Of a stretch of DNA of 64,000 nucleotides, positions 48,154 through 57,214 are shown in pieces; within the stretch, counting starts at the first letter, position 1, and every line of letters begins with the position of its first letter. The translations under genes and the position numbers were made by a program. Source of the stretch: Bradyrhizobium sp. CCH5-F6. GTDB lineage: Bacteria; Pseudomonadota; Alphaproteobacteria; Rhizobiales; Xanthobacteraceae. Under the pieces are notes generated by a model. That model was not told where the DNA came from, did no database searches, and saw nothing but the letters and a program-made list of their open reading frames with translations. The stretch is taken from contig NZ_LSIC01000140.1 in the NCBI RefSeq assembly GCF_001556045.1, forward strand, positions 3,384-67,383, read 5' to 3'.

Positions 48154-49719
48154 ATGGGTAATGCTGCGACAGACAAGCCGACCGGCCATCCGGCACCGCA
48201 CGAGAAGATCAAGACGATCGAGGAGCTGGGAGAGATTGCGCGTGCCGCCCAGGCGAAGGGCCTGACCGTCGCACTGTGCCACGGCGTGTTCGATCTGGTG
48301 CATCTCGGCCACGTCCGGCACATCCTGGCGGCGCGCAACGAGGCCGATGTGGTCATCGTGACCATCACCGCCGACCGTTACGTCAACAAGGGTCCGGGAC
48401 GGCCGATCTTTCCGGAGAACATGCGGGCCGAGATGCTGGCCGCGCTCGGCACGGTCGACTGGGTCGGCATCAACCGGACCTCCAGCGCCGAGCCGGTCCT
48501 CGATACCGTCCGCCCCGACATCTACGTGAAGGGCTCGGACTACGAAAATCCCGAGGATGACGTCACCGGCAAGATCGCCACCGAGCGCGAGGCCGTCGAG
48601 CGCCATGGCGGCCGCATCGTCTTCACGCGCGACGTGACCTTCAGCTCGTCGTCGCTGCTGAACCGTTACTTCGACATCTACGACCCTCCTCTGCGCGACT
48701 ACCTCCAGAAGGTGCGCGAAGGCGGCGGCGCCGAACGCCTGCTGAAGCTGATCGACAAGATCCAGGACATGCACGTCGTGCTGGTCGGAGACACCATCAT
48801 CGACGAGTACCAGTACGTCACCGCACTCGGAAAAGCCTCCAAGGAGAACATCGTCGCGACCCTGTTCAAGAACCGCGAGCAGTTCGCCGGCGGCGTGATC
48901 GCCGCGGCGAACCACGTCGCGAGCTTCTGCAAGTCGGTCGAGGTCGTCACGACGCTGGGCGGCGAGGACTATCCCGAAGCGTTCCTGCGCGCGCATATCC
49001 GCCCGAACGTCAAGCTGACGCCGATCCGCGTCGAGAACCGCCCGACGACCCGCAAGCTGCGTTACGTCGAGCTGGGCTACCTGCACAAGTTGTTCGAAGT
49101 CTACACCATGAACGACACGCCGGTCAGCGATAGCCAGCGGAAAGAGATCGACGAGGTCACCGCGGATCGCGTGCGCGGGGCCGACGTGGTCATCGTCACC
49201 GATTTCGGTCACGGCATGATCGCATCCAGCACGATCGAGACGTTGATCGCGAACTCCAAGTTCCTGGCGGTCAACGCCCAGAGCAACAGCGGCAACCACG
49301 GCTACAACCTGATCACGAAGTATCCGCGGGCCGACTACATCTGCATCGACGCACCGGAAGCGCGCCTGGCGGCCACCGACAAGTTCAGCGACATCGCATC
49401 GGTGATCGAGGAAGGCCTGCACGGCAAGATCGCCTGCGACAAGATGATCATCACGCACGGCTCCTTCGGCTGCTACCCCTTCTCGTCGAAGACCGGCGTC
49501 GCGCGCGTGCCCGCCTTCACCAAGACCGTCGTCGATACCGTCGGCGCGGGAGATGCCTTCCTGACGATTACGGCGCCGCTGGTGGCAGCCGGCGGCAATA
49601 TCGAGGACGTCGCCTTCATCGGCAATGCGGCGGGCGCGATCAAGGTCGGCATCGTCGGCCACCGCAGTTCGGTCGAAAAGGCCCCGCTGGTCAAGTTCGT
49701 CACCGCGTTGTTGAAATAG
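48154..49719 (+). CDS. Sugar nucleotidyltransferase-PfkB kinase fusion (reverse-order HldE-like)
   Basis: 521 residues with two catalytic domains. N-terminal cytidylyltransferase fold: CHGVFDLVHLGHVRHI with the HLGH motif at 50-53 and FSSSSLLNR near its end. C-terminal ribokinase-like domain from about residue 200: VVLVGDTIIDEYQYV, QFAGGVIAAANHVAS, and the catalytic DTVGAGDAF with Asp467. Canonical HldE has kinase first and nucleotidyltransferase second, so the order is reversed. It should phosphorylate a heptose-phosphate-like sugar and then add a nucleotide. GGGA lies 7 bases before the ATG at 48154, favouring it over the ATG at 48148. Confidence 0.9.
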   Translation: MGNAATDKPTGHPAPHEKIKTIEELGEIARAAQAKGLTVALCHGVFDLVHLGHVRHILAARNEADVVIVTITADRYVNKGPGRPIFPENMRAEMLAALGTVDWVGINRTSSAEPVLDTVRPDIYVKGSDYENPEDDVTGKIATEREAVERHGGRIVFTRDVTFSSSSLLNRYFDIYDPPLRDYLQKVREGGGAERLLKLIDKIQDMHVVLVGDTIIDEYQYVTALGKASKENIVATLFKNREQFAGGVIAAANHVASFCKSVEVVTTLGGEDYPEAFLRAHIRPNVKLTPIRVENRPTTRKLRYVELGYLHKLFEVYTMNDTPVSDSQRKEIDEVTADRVRGADVVIVTDFGHGMIASSTIETLIANSKFLAVNAQSNSGNHGYNLITKYPRADYICIDAPEARLAATDKFSDIASVIEEGLHGKIACDKMIITHGSFGCYPFSSKTGVARVPAFTKTVVDTVGAGDAFLTITAPLVAAGGNIEDVAFIGNAAGAIKVGIVGHRSSVEKAPLVKFVTALLK

Positions 49720-49745
49720 CGCAGAAGAAATTCCGGAGAGCGACA

Positions 49746-50747
49746 GTGATTGGTCAGAAATGGAACGTGATGGTGACCGGTGGCGCCGGCTATGTCGGCA
49801 GCGTACTGGTTCCGCAATTGCTGGCGGCGGGCCACAAGGTCACGGTGCTGGACCTGTTCATGTACGGCGAGGACGTCTTCGACGCCGTCCGCAACAATCC
49901 GAACCTGCGCCTGATCAAGGGCGACATCCGCGATGAAGCCGCAATCAACGAGGCCCTGCGCGGCAACAACGCGGTGATCCACCTCGCCTGCATCTCCAAC
50001 GATCCCTCGTTCGAATTGGATCCGGCGCTCGGCAAATCCATCAACTACGATTGCTTCCGGCCGATGGTGCGCGCCGCCAAGAAGGCCGGCATCAAGCGCT
50101 TCATCTATGCGTCCTCGTCCAGCGTCTACGGCATCAAGGACGAAGCCGAGGTGACCGAAGAGCTGTCCTGCGAACCGCTCACGGACTACTCGAAGTTCAA
50201 GGCGATGTGCGAGACCGATCTTGCCGACGAAGCCGCGTCCGGCTTCGTCACCTGCACGGTTCGTCCCGCCACCGTCTGCGGCTACGCACCGCGGCAGCGC
50301 CTCGACGTCGTCGTCAACATCCTGACCAATCTGGCGGTCAACACCGGCCGCATCCGCGTGTTCGGCGGAACGCAGAAGCGGCCCAATCTGCACATCGAGG
50401 ACATGTCCGCGGCCTATCTGTTCCTGCTTCAGCAGGATGACGCGAAGATCGACGGCAAGACCTACAATATCGGCTACGAAAACCACTCGCTGATGAAGAT
50501 CGCCGACATCGTCAAGTCGGTGGTCGGAAGCAACGTCGAGGTGGCCGTCGAGCCCACCGACGATCTGCGCTCCTACCACGTGTCTTCGGAGAAGATCCGC
50601 CGCGAGCTCGGGTTTACGCCGACGCACACGATCGAACAGGCCGTGTCCGGCCTCGTGGACGCCTTCAAGGCCGGCCGCCTGCCGAACTCGCTCAACGATC
50701 CCAGGTATTTCAACATCAAGATGATGCAGAACATCAGCCTGAAGTGA
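49746..50747 (+). CDS. NAD-dependent epimerase/dehydratase, second copy
   Basis: 333 residues starting at a GTG preceded by GGAGAG. GGAGYVGSVL dinucleotide motif at 11-20, SSSSVYG, and YSKFK (YxxxK) catalytic pair. It is clearly diverged from the gene at 47056, so it probably acts on another step of the same sugar pathway, such as epimerisation, dehydration or reduction. The stop overlaps the GTG of the HAD gene by 4 nt. Confidence 0.9.
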   Translation: MIGQKWNVMVTGGAGYVGSVLVPQLLAAGHKVTVLDLFMYGEDVFDAVRNNPNLRLIKGDIRDEAAINEALRGNNAVIHLACISNDPSFELDPALGKSINYDCFRPMVRAAKKAGIKRFIYASSSSVYGIKDEAEVTEELSCEPLTDYSKFKAMCETDLADEAASGFVTCTVRPATVCGYAPRQRLDVVVNILTNLAVNTGRIRVFGGTQKRPNLHIEDMSAAYLFLLQQDDAKIDGKTYNIGYENHSLMKIADIVKSVVGSNVEVAVEPTDDLRSYHVSSEKIRRELGFTPTHTIEQAVSGLVDAFKAGRLPNSLNDPRYFNIKMMQNISLK

Positions 50748-51364
50748 GCGGCGTGCGGATCGGCATCGATTTCGACAATACGATCATCTGCTACGACAAG
50801 GTCTTTGCCGCCGTCGCGCGCCAGCGTGGGCTGGTGCCGGAGAGCTGGGACGGGCTGAAGACCGAGGTACGTGACTATCTGCGCTCCCGCGCTGGCGGCG
50901 AGCTTGCCTGGCAGGGGCTGCAGGGCTTCGTCTACGGCAAGGGAATTGGCGGCGCCGAAATCTATCCTGGAGTCCGCGAGTTCCTCGCCGCGTGCCGCAA
51001 GGCCGGCGCGAACGTCTACGTCGTCAGCCACAAGACGCAGTTCGGACATCAGGACCCCGATCGCGTCGACTTGCGCGAGGCCGCGCGCGGCTGGCTGAGG
51101 GGGGCGGGTCTCCTCGACGCCGCCGACGCAGCGCTGGCCGCGGGCAACATCTATTTCGAGGATACGCTGACCGCGAAGGTCGAGCGGCTCGCGAGCCTGC
51201 GGCTCGATGTCTTCATTGACGATCTCGTCGATGTCTTCGAGCAGCCGCATTTTCCGAAGACGACGCGATCGATCCTGTTCACGCAGTCGCGGCCTCCCCA
51301 TCCCGCGCATTGCGAGCCGATCGCGACCTGGGCCGATATCCGCCGCGGAGTGTTCGCGCAATGA
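50744..51364 (+). CDS. HAD-superfamily phosphatase-like protein
   Basis: 206 residues. HAD motif I is IGIDFDNTIICYD (the DxD nucleophile pair), motif II is VYVVSHKT, and motif IV is FIDDLVDVF. It begins at GTG 50744, overlapping the upstream stop by 4 nt, and ends overlapping the next gene (ATGA). In HldE-type pathways a HAD phosphatase (GmhB) removes a phosphate from heptose bisphosphate; this protein is not a close GmhB relative, so the assignment is only contextual. Confidence 0.82.
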   Translation: MSGVRIGIDFDNTIICYDKVFAAVARQRGLVPESWDGLKTEVRDYLRSRAGGELAWQGLQGFVYGKGIGGAEIYPGVREFLAACRKAGANVYVVSHKTQFGHQDPDRVDLREAARGWLRGAGLLDAADAALAAGNIYFEDTLTAKVERLASLRLDVFIDDLVDVFEQPHFPKTTRSILFTQSRPPHPAHCEPIATWADIRRGVFAQ

Positions 51365-52398
51365 GCGAGCCCGACATCGGCGTCCAGGATGCGATCTCGA
51401 TCGGCAGCCGCCTCTCCGGAGCGGGCGTCGCGGCCGCCCAACCGGCGCGCTCCGGCGGCAACAACCGGGTGTTTCGGCTGGAGATGGTGCAGGGACCGCC
51501 CCTCGCCCTCAAGCACTATCCGTCCGACGGGCGTGATCGCCTGGGACAGGAATATGACGCGCTCTCGTTCCTGTCGCGCCACGGCATCACATCGACGCCG
51601 CGCCCCATCGCCCAGGATGCGGCTGCGTTCTGCGCGCTGTATCAATGGTTCGACGGCGAGGCCGCGGTCCTGCGTCCCCAGCCGGACGATGCCGACCAGT
51701 TGGCCGATTTCCTGATCGAACTGCAAAGGCTGCGCAACGCCGGAGGCGCTCAGACTCTGCGGAACGCGTCAGCCAGCATCTTCTCGCCAGAGGAAGCCAT
51801 CGCGCAGTACGAGCAGCGCCTGGACGGGTTGAGACGCGTATCGCAGGAACATCCGGAGCTGCGTGCCTTCATCGACGGCAGTCTGGTTCCCAGCACCGCC
51901 ATCGCAATCCGGCAACTCCGGCGGCGCTATGCGGAACTGGGCCTGGACCCCGCGGCGGACCTCGCGCCCGCCCATCGCGCATTGAGCCCGTCGGATTTCG
52001 GACTGCACAACGCGCTGCGCGCCGAAGACGGCACATTGCGCTTCATCGACTTCGAGTATTTCGGCTGGGACGATCCGGTGAAGCTGGTGTCCGACACCGC
52101 GATCCATCCCGGCAGCGATCTGCCCGAGGCCGGCGCCAAGCGGTTGATTGAGCGGCTCTCGCGCGCCTTCGAGGCTGGGGATGACGCGTTTGCGATCCGC
52201 CGTGACGTACTGTATCCTGTGTTCGGGGCGATTTGGTGCCTGATTGTCCTGAATGCCTTTTTGCCGGAAAGCCGCTCCCGGCGCGCCCTGGCTGCGCTAG
52301 GTGGCGATCTGACGGTCCGCCTTGCCGGCCAGCTCGACAAAGCCCGTCGGCTCCATCAAACGATTTGCCAACGTGATCCAGATCTCACCCCACGCTGA
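51361..52398 (+). CDS. APH/choline-kinase-fold phosphotransferase
   Basis: 345 residues. Kinase-like fold with a nucleotide loop region SGGNNRVFRLE, the conserved lysine in LALKHY, a catalytic-loop variant LSPSDFGLHNAL (Asp and Asn kept, but Ser replaces the usual His) and the metal-binding FIDFEYFGWDDP. It probably phosphorylates a small molecule, perhaps a sugar. The ATG overlaps the HAD gene stop by 4 nt. The change in the catalytic loop could alter specificity but leaves the key Asp. Confidence 0.85.
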   Translation: MSEPDIGVQDAISIGSRLSGAGVAAAQPARSGGNNRVFRLEMVQGPPLALKHYPSDGRDRLGQEYDALSFLSRHGITSTPRPIAQDAAAFCALYQWFDGEAAVLRPQPDDADQLADFLIELQRLRNAGGAQTLRNASASIFSPEEAIAQYEQRLDGLRRVSQEHPELRAFIDGSLVPSTAIAIRQLRRRYAELGLDPAADLAPAHRALSPSDFGLHNALRAEDGTLRFIDFEYFGWDDPVKLVSDTAIHPGSDLPEAGAKRLIERLSRAFEAGDDAFAIRRDVLYPVFGAIWCLIVLNAFLPESRSRRALAALGGDLTVRLAGQLDKARRLHQTICQRDPDLTPR

Positions 52399-53221
52399 AG
52401 CCGCTCTCACCTGCACGCTGGACGAGCGCAGCCTCTATTTGCGCCGCCTGGTCCTCGGTTCCGTCCGCTCTGCCGGACGCGGCCATGTCGGTCCGGCTCT
52501 GTCGCTGATCGAGATGGTCCGCGTGCTCTACGACGACGTGTTGCGGATCGATCCCAAGAACCCGCGCGATCCCAATCGCGATCGCGCGATCCTCAGCAAG
52601 GGACACGGTTGTCTGGCGCTCTATGCGCTCTTGGCCGATCGCGGCTTCTTCCCGCTGTCGGAGCTGGACGGCTTTTGCGGGCCCGACAGCATCCTCGGGG
52701 GACATCCCGAATACGGCATGGTGCCGGGGGTCGAGGCGTCGACCGGTGCGCTCGGCCATGGCCTGTCGATCGGTGTCGGCCTCGCGCTCGCCGCCCGCAT
52801 GCGCGAGCGGAGCTACCGGACGTTCGTGCTGCTCGGCGACGGCGAGATCAACGAGGGATCTGTGTGGGAAGCCGCCATGGGCGCGGCCAAGCACGGTCTC
52901 GACAACTTGGTCGCCATGATCGACTACAACAAGCTCCAGAGCTACGGGCCGACCGACTACGTCCTGCCGCTGGAGCCGCTTGCGGACAAGTGGCGCAGCT
53001 TCGGCTTCGCCGTGCAGGAGCTCAACGGCCACGACGTCGGCGCGCTGCGCACCGTCCTGAAGCAGATCCCGGCCGTTTCGGGCAAACCCACCGCGATCAT
53101 CTGCCATACCGTCAAGGGCAAGGGTCTGCCGCCGGCGGAATCCAACGCCGATTGGCATCACAAGAACAAGCTGACCGACAGCGAGCTCGACGCCATCCGC
53201 GTCGCCGTCGGCGATTTTTGA
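52373..53221 (+). CDS. Transketolase, N-terminal (thiamine diphosphate) subunit
   Basis: 282 residues from the GTG at 52373, which overlaps the kinase gene by 26 nt; longer in-frame starts within that gene exist. The ThDP motif is visible: GDGEINEGSVWEAAMGAAKHGLDNLVAMIDYNKLQSYG. Conserved SAGRGHVGPALSLIEM, SKGHGCLALYALLA and STGALGHGLSIGVGLA match transketolase N-terminal half. Together with the next gene it makes one split enzyme. It may supply sedoheptulose 7-phosphate or another keto sugar for the local pathway. Confidence 0.92.
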   Translation: MIQISPHAEAALTCTLDERSLYLRRLVLGSVRSAGRGHVGPALSLIEMVRVLYDDVLRIDPKNPRDPNRDRAILSKGHGCLALYALLADRGFFPLSELDGFCGPDSILGGHPEYGMVPGVEASTGALGHGLSIGVGLALAARMRERSYRTFVLLGDGEINEGSVWEAAMGAAKHGLDNLVAMIDYNKLQSYGPTDYVLPLEPLADKWRSFGFAVQELNGHDVGALRTVLKQIPAVSGKPTAIICHTVKGKGLPPAESNADWHHKNKLTDSELDAIRVAVGDF

Positions 53222-53231
53222 TCGGCTCCCC

Positions 53232-54188
53232 ATGCGCAACACAGCCATGAACATGGTCCACAAGCTCGCCGCGCGCGACGAGCGGGTGCTTTACATCGGC
53301 TCCGATCCCGGCGCGGGCACCTTGCGTGCGATGAGCAAGGAGTTTCCCAAGCGCCATCTGATCGAGGGCATCTCGGAAGCGCACATCATCGGCATGTCGG
53401 CCGGCCTCGCGATGGAAGGCTTCGTGCCCTACGTCAACACCATCGCAACCTTCCTCACCCGCCGCTGCTACGAGCAGGTCGCCGTCGACCTCTGCCTGCA
53501 CAATCTGCCGGTGCGACTGATCGCCAATGGCGGCGGGCTCGTCTACGCGCCGCTCGGCCCCACGCACCAGGCGATCGAGGACATCGCCATCATGCGGGCG
53601 TTACCGAACATGACGGTGATCTGCCCATGCGACGCCGATGAGGCGGCGCGCATGATGGAGCAGACGCTCGACTGGAAAGGTCCGATCTACATCCGGCTCG
53701 GAAAGGGCGGCGACGCCATCGTCTCGAAGGCCGAGCACGGCTTCGAGATCGGCAAGGCCATCCTGATGCGGCCGCCGGGCGACGTCCTCATGGTGACCAC
53801 GGGCATCATGCTCCAGCGTGCCCTCGCGGCAGCCGACCTGCTGACCGCGCAAGGCATTCGCGCCGGCATCCTGCACATGCACACCGTCAAGCCGCTCGAC
53901 ACCGAGGCGCTGCTGCAGGCCATCCGCGGCACCAGGCTCGTGGCGACGCTGGAGGAGCATGTCCCCGCCGGCGGCCTCGGCAGCGCGGTCGCGGAGGCGT
54001 TGATCGACAAGCTCGGCTCCGGCTTCCCTGCGATGCTGCGCCTGTCGCTGCCGGACCGCTTCATGCACAATTACGGCTCACAGGACTCGCTGCTGAAGAA
54101 GCACGGCCTTTCCGCTGGTGCCATCGCAACCTCGATCGAGCATGCGCTCGCCGCCTCGCGCACCTCCCCTCAACTTCATTCCACCTGA
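53232..54188 (+). CDS. Transketolase, C-terminal (pyrimidine-binding) subunit
   Basis: 318 residues. It carries the catalytic-glutamate segment LIEGISEAHIIGMSAGLAMEG, the PYR-domain NGGGLVYAPLGPTHQAIEDIAIMRALPNM, and the C-terminal regulatory domain. It follows the N-terminal subunit after 10 bases. Split transketolases of this kind are common in carbohydrate gene clusters and act on less usual keto sugars, separate from the housekeeping enzyme. Confidence 0.92.
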   Translation: MRNTAMNMVHKLAARDERVLYIGSDPGAGTLRAMSKEFPKRHLIEGISEAHIIGMSAGLAMEGFVPYVNTIATFLTRRCYEQVAVDLCLHNLPVRLIANGGGLVYAPLGPTHQAIEDIAIMRALPNMTVICPCDADEAARMMEQTLDWKGPIYIRLGKGGDAIVSKAEHGFEIGKAILMRPPGDVLMVTTGIMLQRALAAADLLTAQGIRAGILHMHTVKPLDTEALLQAIRGTRLVATLEEHVPAGGLGSAVAEALIDKLGSGFPAMLRLSLPDRFMHNYGSQDSLLKKHGLSAGAIATSIEHALAASRTSPQLHST

Positions 54189-54196
54189 CGGGTCAC

Positions 54197-55303
54197 ATGT
54201 ACGACGTTCGATATTCCTATCTGCTCGAGCAATTCGCCGACCCCGCCCCAATCCTGGCCGAGATCGGCCGGCTGGTTGCGACCGGTGACTTCACCCTTGG
54301 CAAGCCCGTCGCCGAATTCGAAAAGCGCTTTGCCGAGCTGATCGGCGTGCGTCACGCCATCGGCGTCGGATCCGGCACCGACGCACTCAAGCTGCCGCTC
54401 AAGGCGCTCGGCATCGGCCATGGCGATGAGGTGATCACCGCCGCAAACACCTTTATTGCCACCGTTGGCGCGATCGCGGAAACCGGCGCCACCCCGGTAC
54501 TGGTCGATTGCGACGATTCCTTCTGCATGAATGTCGATCAGGTCGAGGCGGCGATCACGCCAAAGACCAAGGCGATCATGCCGGTGCAGTTGACCGGCGA
54601 GGTCACCGACATGGGCAAGCTGATGCCGATCGCGCAACGCCACAATCTTCCAGTCGTCGAGGATGCCTGCCAGGGCATCCTGTCCGAGTTCGCGGGAAAG
54701 CGCTCCGGCACCCACGGCATCGCAGCCGGCTTCTCCCTGCATCCGCTCAAGAACCTCAACGTCTGGGGCGATGCCGGCGTTGTCGTCACCAACGACGACG
54801 GCATGAACGAGAAGCTCCGCCTGATCCGCAATCACGGCATGAAGAACCGCGACGAGATCTCGATCCTCGGCTGCAATTCGCGGCTCGATTCCCTTCAGGC
54901 CGTGGTCGGCAATTGGCTGATCGGCCAGACCGGCGAAATCACGCGCCGACGGATCGAGAACGCGGCCTATTACGACGCGGGCCTTGCCGGCCTGCCCGGC
55001 CTGCGCGTTCCGCAGCGACGGCCCAATGTGAAGCACGTCTACCATCTCTACATGGTGTTCGCCGAACGCCGCGACGAGCTTTACAAATACTGCCTGGACA
55101 ATGGCATCGAGGCCAAGATCCACTATCCGATCCCGCTGTATCAGCAGGAAGGCCTCAAGCATCTCGGCTACGCGCCGGGCACCTTCCCGGTCACCGACCG
55201 CCACGCCAGGGAAGTCATCAGCTTCCCCGTCGACCAGCATCTGACGCGCGCGCAGCAGGATCGCGTCATCGAAACCGTTCGGAAGTTCTGCCATGGACGC
55301 TGA
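54197..55303 (+). CDS. DegT/DnrJ/EryC1-type sugar aminotransferase, first copy
   Basis: PLP-dependent transaminase of keto nucleotide sugars, 368 residues. The PLP lysine is Lys185 in FSLHPLKNLNVWGDAG; the cofactor region GSGTDALKLPLKALG and DACQGILSEFAGK are also present. Its stop codon overlaps the start of the next aminotransferase by 11 nt. Two paired DegT enzymes suggest a sugar aminated at two positions or a pair with separate keto substrates. Confidence 0.93.
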   Translation: MYDVRYSYLLEQFADPAPILAEIGRLVATGDFTLGKPVAEFEKRFAELIGVRHAIGVGSGTDALKLPLKALGIGHGDEVITAANTFIATVGAIAETGATPVLVDCDDSFCMNVDQVEAAITPKTKAIMPVQLTGEVTDMGKLMPIAQRHNLPVVEDACQGILSEFAGKRSGTHGIAAGFSLHPLKNLNVWGDAGVVVTNDDGMNEKLRLIRNHGMKNRDEISILGCNSRLDSLQAVVGNWLIGQTGEITRRRIENAAYYDAGLAGLPGLRVPQRRPNVKHVYHLYMVFAERRDELYKYCLDNGIEAKIHYPIPLYQQEGLKHLGYAPGTFPVTDRHAREVISFPVDQHLTRAQQDRVIETVRKFCHGR

Positions 55304-56411
55304 TGCCGGCCGCCGACGCATCGGCTACGTCAATCTTCCCGCGCAATTCGAGGAAGAACGCGCCGAGATTATGCAGGCGGTCGAGGGCGTATTCCAGCGC
55401 GGCGATTTCATCGGCGGAGCCGCGGTTGCGAAGCTCGAGGAGGGACTGTCCGCCTATCTCGGCTCGCCGCACGTCGTGACGCTGAATTCCGGCACGGATG
55501 CGCTGATCCTCGCCATGCGGGCGCTCGACATCGGCCCCGGCGACGAGGTCATCACCCCGCCGAATTCGTTCGTGGCATCGACCGCCGCGATCATCGCGGT
55601 CGGCGCCACGCCGGTGTTTGCGGACGTGCTGCCGGACCAGAACATCGACCCGGCGGCGGTCGAGGCCGCCGTCACCCCGCGGACCAAGGCGATCATGCCG
55701 GTGCATCTGACCGGGCGCATGGCCGACATGACCCCGTTGATGGCGATCGCGAACAAGCACGCGCTCGCCGTGATCGAGGACAGCGCCCAGGCGATCGGCT
55801 CGACCTATGATGGCCGGATGAGCGGCACCATCGGAACGTTCGGCTGCTTCTCCGCCCACCCGCTGAAGAATCTCAACGCCGCGGGCGATGCCGGCTTCCT
55901 CGTCACCGCCGATGCCGAACTCGCCGCGCGAATCCGCCGGCTGCGCAATCACGGCCTCATCAACCGCAGTGACGTCCAGGAATGGGGCATCGTGTCACGG
56001 CTCGACACGCTTCAGGCTGAGGTGCTGCGCATTCGTCTGCGTCACCTGCCGTCGGTGATCGAACGCCGGCGACGCAACGCCGCGCAATACCGGGCCGAAC
56101 TCGCAGGCTTGCCGCTGTTCATTCCGCCCTGCCGCAACATCGAGTTCAACACCTTCCACACCTTCGTCGTGCAGACCGACCGTCGCAACGATTTCCAGAA
56201 ATATCTTGCCGACAAGGGGATCGAGACCGCGATCCACTATCCGGTCCCGATCCACCTGCAGCCGGCGGCGGCGCATCTGGGTCATGGCCGCGGCGCGTTC
56301 CCGGTGACGGAACGGCAAGCGGACCAGATCCTCACCCTCCCCATCAACCAGTTCCTCTCGGCCTCCGACATCAGCTATATTTGCGCGACCGCCCGGGAGT
56401 ATTTTGCATGA
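55293..56411 (+). CDS. DegT/DnrJ/EryC1-type sugar aminotransferase, second copy
   Basis: 372 residues, same family but diverged from the first copy. Lys192 in FSAHPLKNLNAAGDAG is the PLP anchor; SGTDALILAMRALDIGPGDEVITPPNSFVAS and DSAQAIGSTYDGR are conserved. It overlaps the upstream gene by 11 nt and the following oxygenase by 4 nt (ATGA), so translation through this stretch should be coupled. Confidence 0.93.
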   Translation: MDADAGRRRIGYVNLPAQFEEERAEIMQAVEGVFQRGDFIGGAAVAKLEEGLSAYLGSPHVVTLNSGTDALILAMRALDIGPGDEVITPPNSFVASTAAIIAVGATPVFADVLPDQNIDPAAVEAAVTPRTKAIMPVHLTGRMADMTPLMAIANKHALAVIEDSAQAIGSTYDGRMSGTIGTFGCFSAHPLKNLNAAGDAGFLVTADAELAARIRRLRNHGLINRSDVQEWGIVSRLDTLQAEVLRIRLRHLPSVIERRRRNAAQYRAELAGLPLFIPPCRNIEFNTFHTFVVQTDRRNDFQKYLADKGIETAIHYPVPIHLQPAAAHLGHGRGAFPVTERQADQILTLPINQFLSASDISYICATAREYFA

Positions 56412-57214
56412 TGGACACGGACTTCCTGCACGCCGACGAGCAGGCGCTGGCGCAGCGCTTCATCGACGATGGCTTCGTCACCACGCCGGCCGACGATCGC
56501 GCCGGGCTCGATCGGATCCAGCGTCGTGCCGCCGAGCTTGCCGCGGACTATCTCAAGCTGCCGCACAGCAACGATCCCTACGCGATGCTCGACACCATCC
56601 ACACGCGGGTGAGCGTGGATGATCTCAATGGGCTGCGGCTGCACGTGTTCAACGGCCTCAACGCCGAACCGTGGTTCCGGCCGACCTACTTTCGTCTGGC
56701 GCGCTCGACGATCGAGACCATCGTCGGCAACGAGCTCTGCATGCAGCGCCGCGTCAATCTCAGCATCCAGCTCCCCGGCGACAGCTCGTCGCTGCTCGCC
56801 ACGCATTCCGACGTCTGGTCGGGCGACTCGCCGTTCGAGGTCGTGGTGTGGGTGCCTCTGGTCGATGTCAGCCGCACCAAATCGATGTACCTGCTGCCGC
56901 CGTCCCTGAACGGCGAGATGCAGGACCGAATGGCCAGCCTGCGCAGCGCCGAGGAGCTGTACAAGACCATCAAGCCGCACGCGACCTTCATCGAGATCCC
57001 CTACGGCCACGTGATGCTGTTCAACCAGACCCTGATGCACGGCAATCGCGTCAACGAGGAAGCCGGCACGCGCTGGAGCATGAACTGCCGCTTCAAGAGC
57101 ATCATGTCGCCGTACGCGGACAAACGCTTCGGCGAGTTCTTCGAGCCGATCCTGCTGCGCCCGGCGACGCGTGTCGGCATGCAATACAAGCTGCCCGGAG
57201 GCTTCCATGGCTGA
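56408..57214 (+). CDS. 2OG-Fe(II) oxygenase of the sporadic carbohydrate cluster type
   Basis: 268 residues. Double-stranded beta-helix oxygenase with the iron triad His133 and Asp135 (THSDVW) and His211 (LMHGN), and a 2-oxoglutarate-binding Arg222 (GTRWSMN). It would hydroxylate or desaturate a carbohydrate or amino sugar. The sequence fits a family I recall as a sporadic carbohydrate cluster oxygenase, found with the LIC12192-type protein encoded next. The ATG overlaps the upstream stop by 4 nt; MDTDF at 56411 is an alternative start. Confidence 0.85.
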   Translation: MMDTDFLHADEQALAQRFIDDGFVTTPADDRAGLDRIQRRAAELAADYLKLPHSNDPYAMLDTIHTRVSVDDLNGLRLHVFNGLNAEPWFRPTYFRLARSTIETIVGNELCMQRRVNLSIQLPGDSSSLLATHSDVWSGDSPFEVVVWVPLVDVSRTKSMYLLPPSLNGEMQDRMASLRSAEELYKTIKPHATFIEIPYGHVMLFNQTLMHGNRVNEEAGTRWSMNCRFKSIMSPYADKRFGEFFEPILLRPATRVGMQYKLPGGFHG

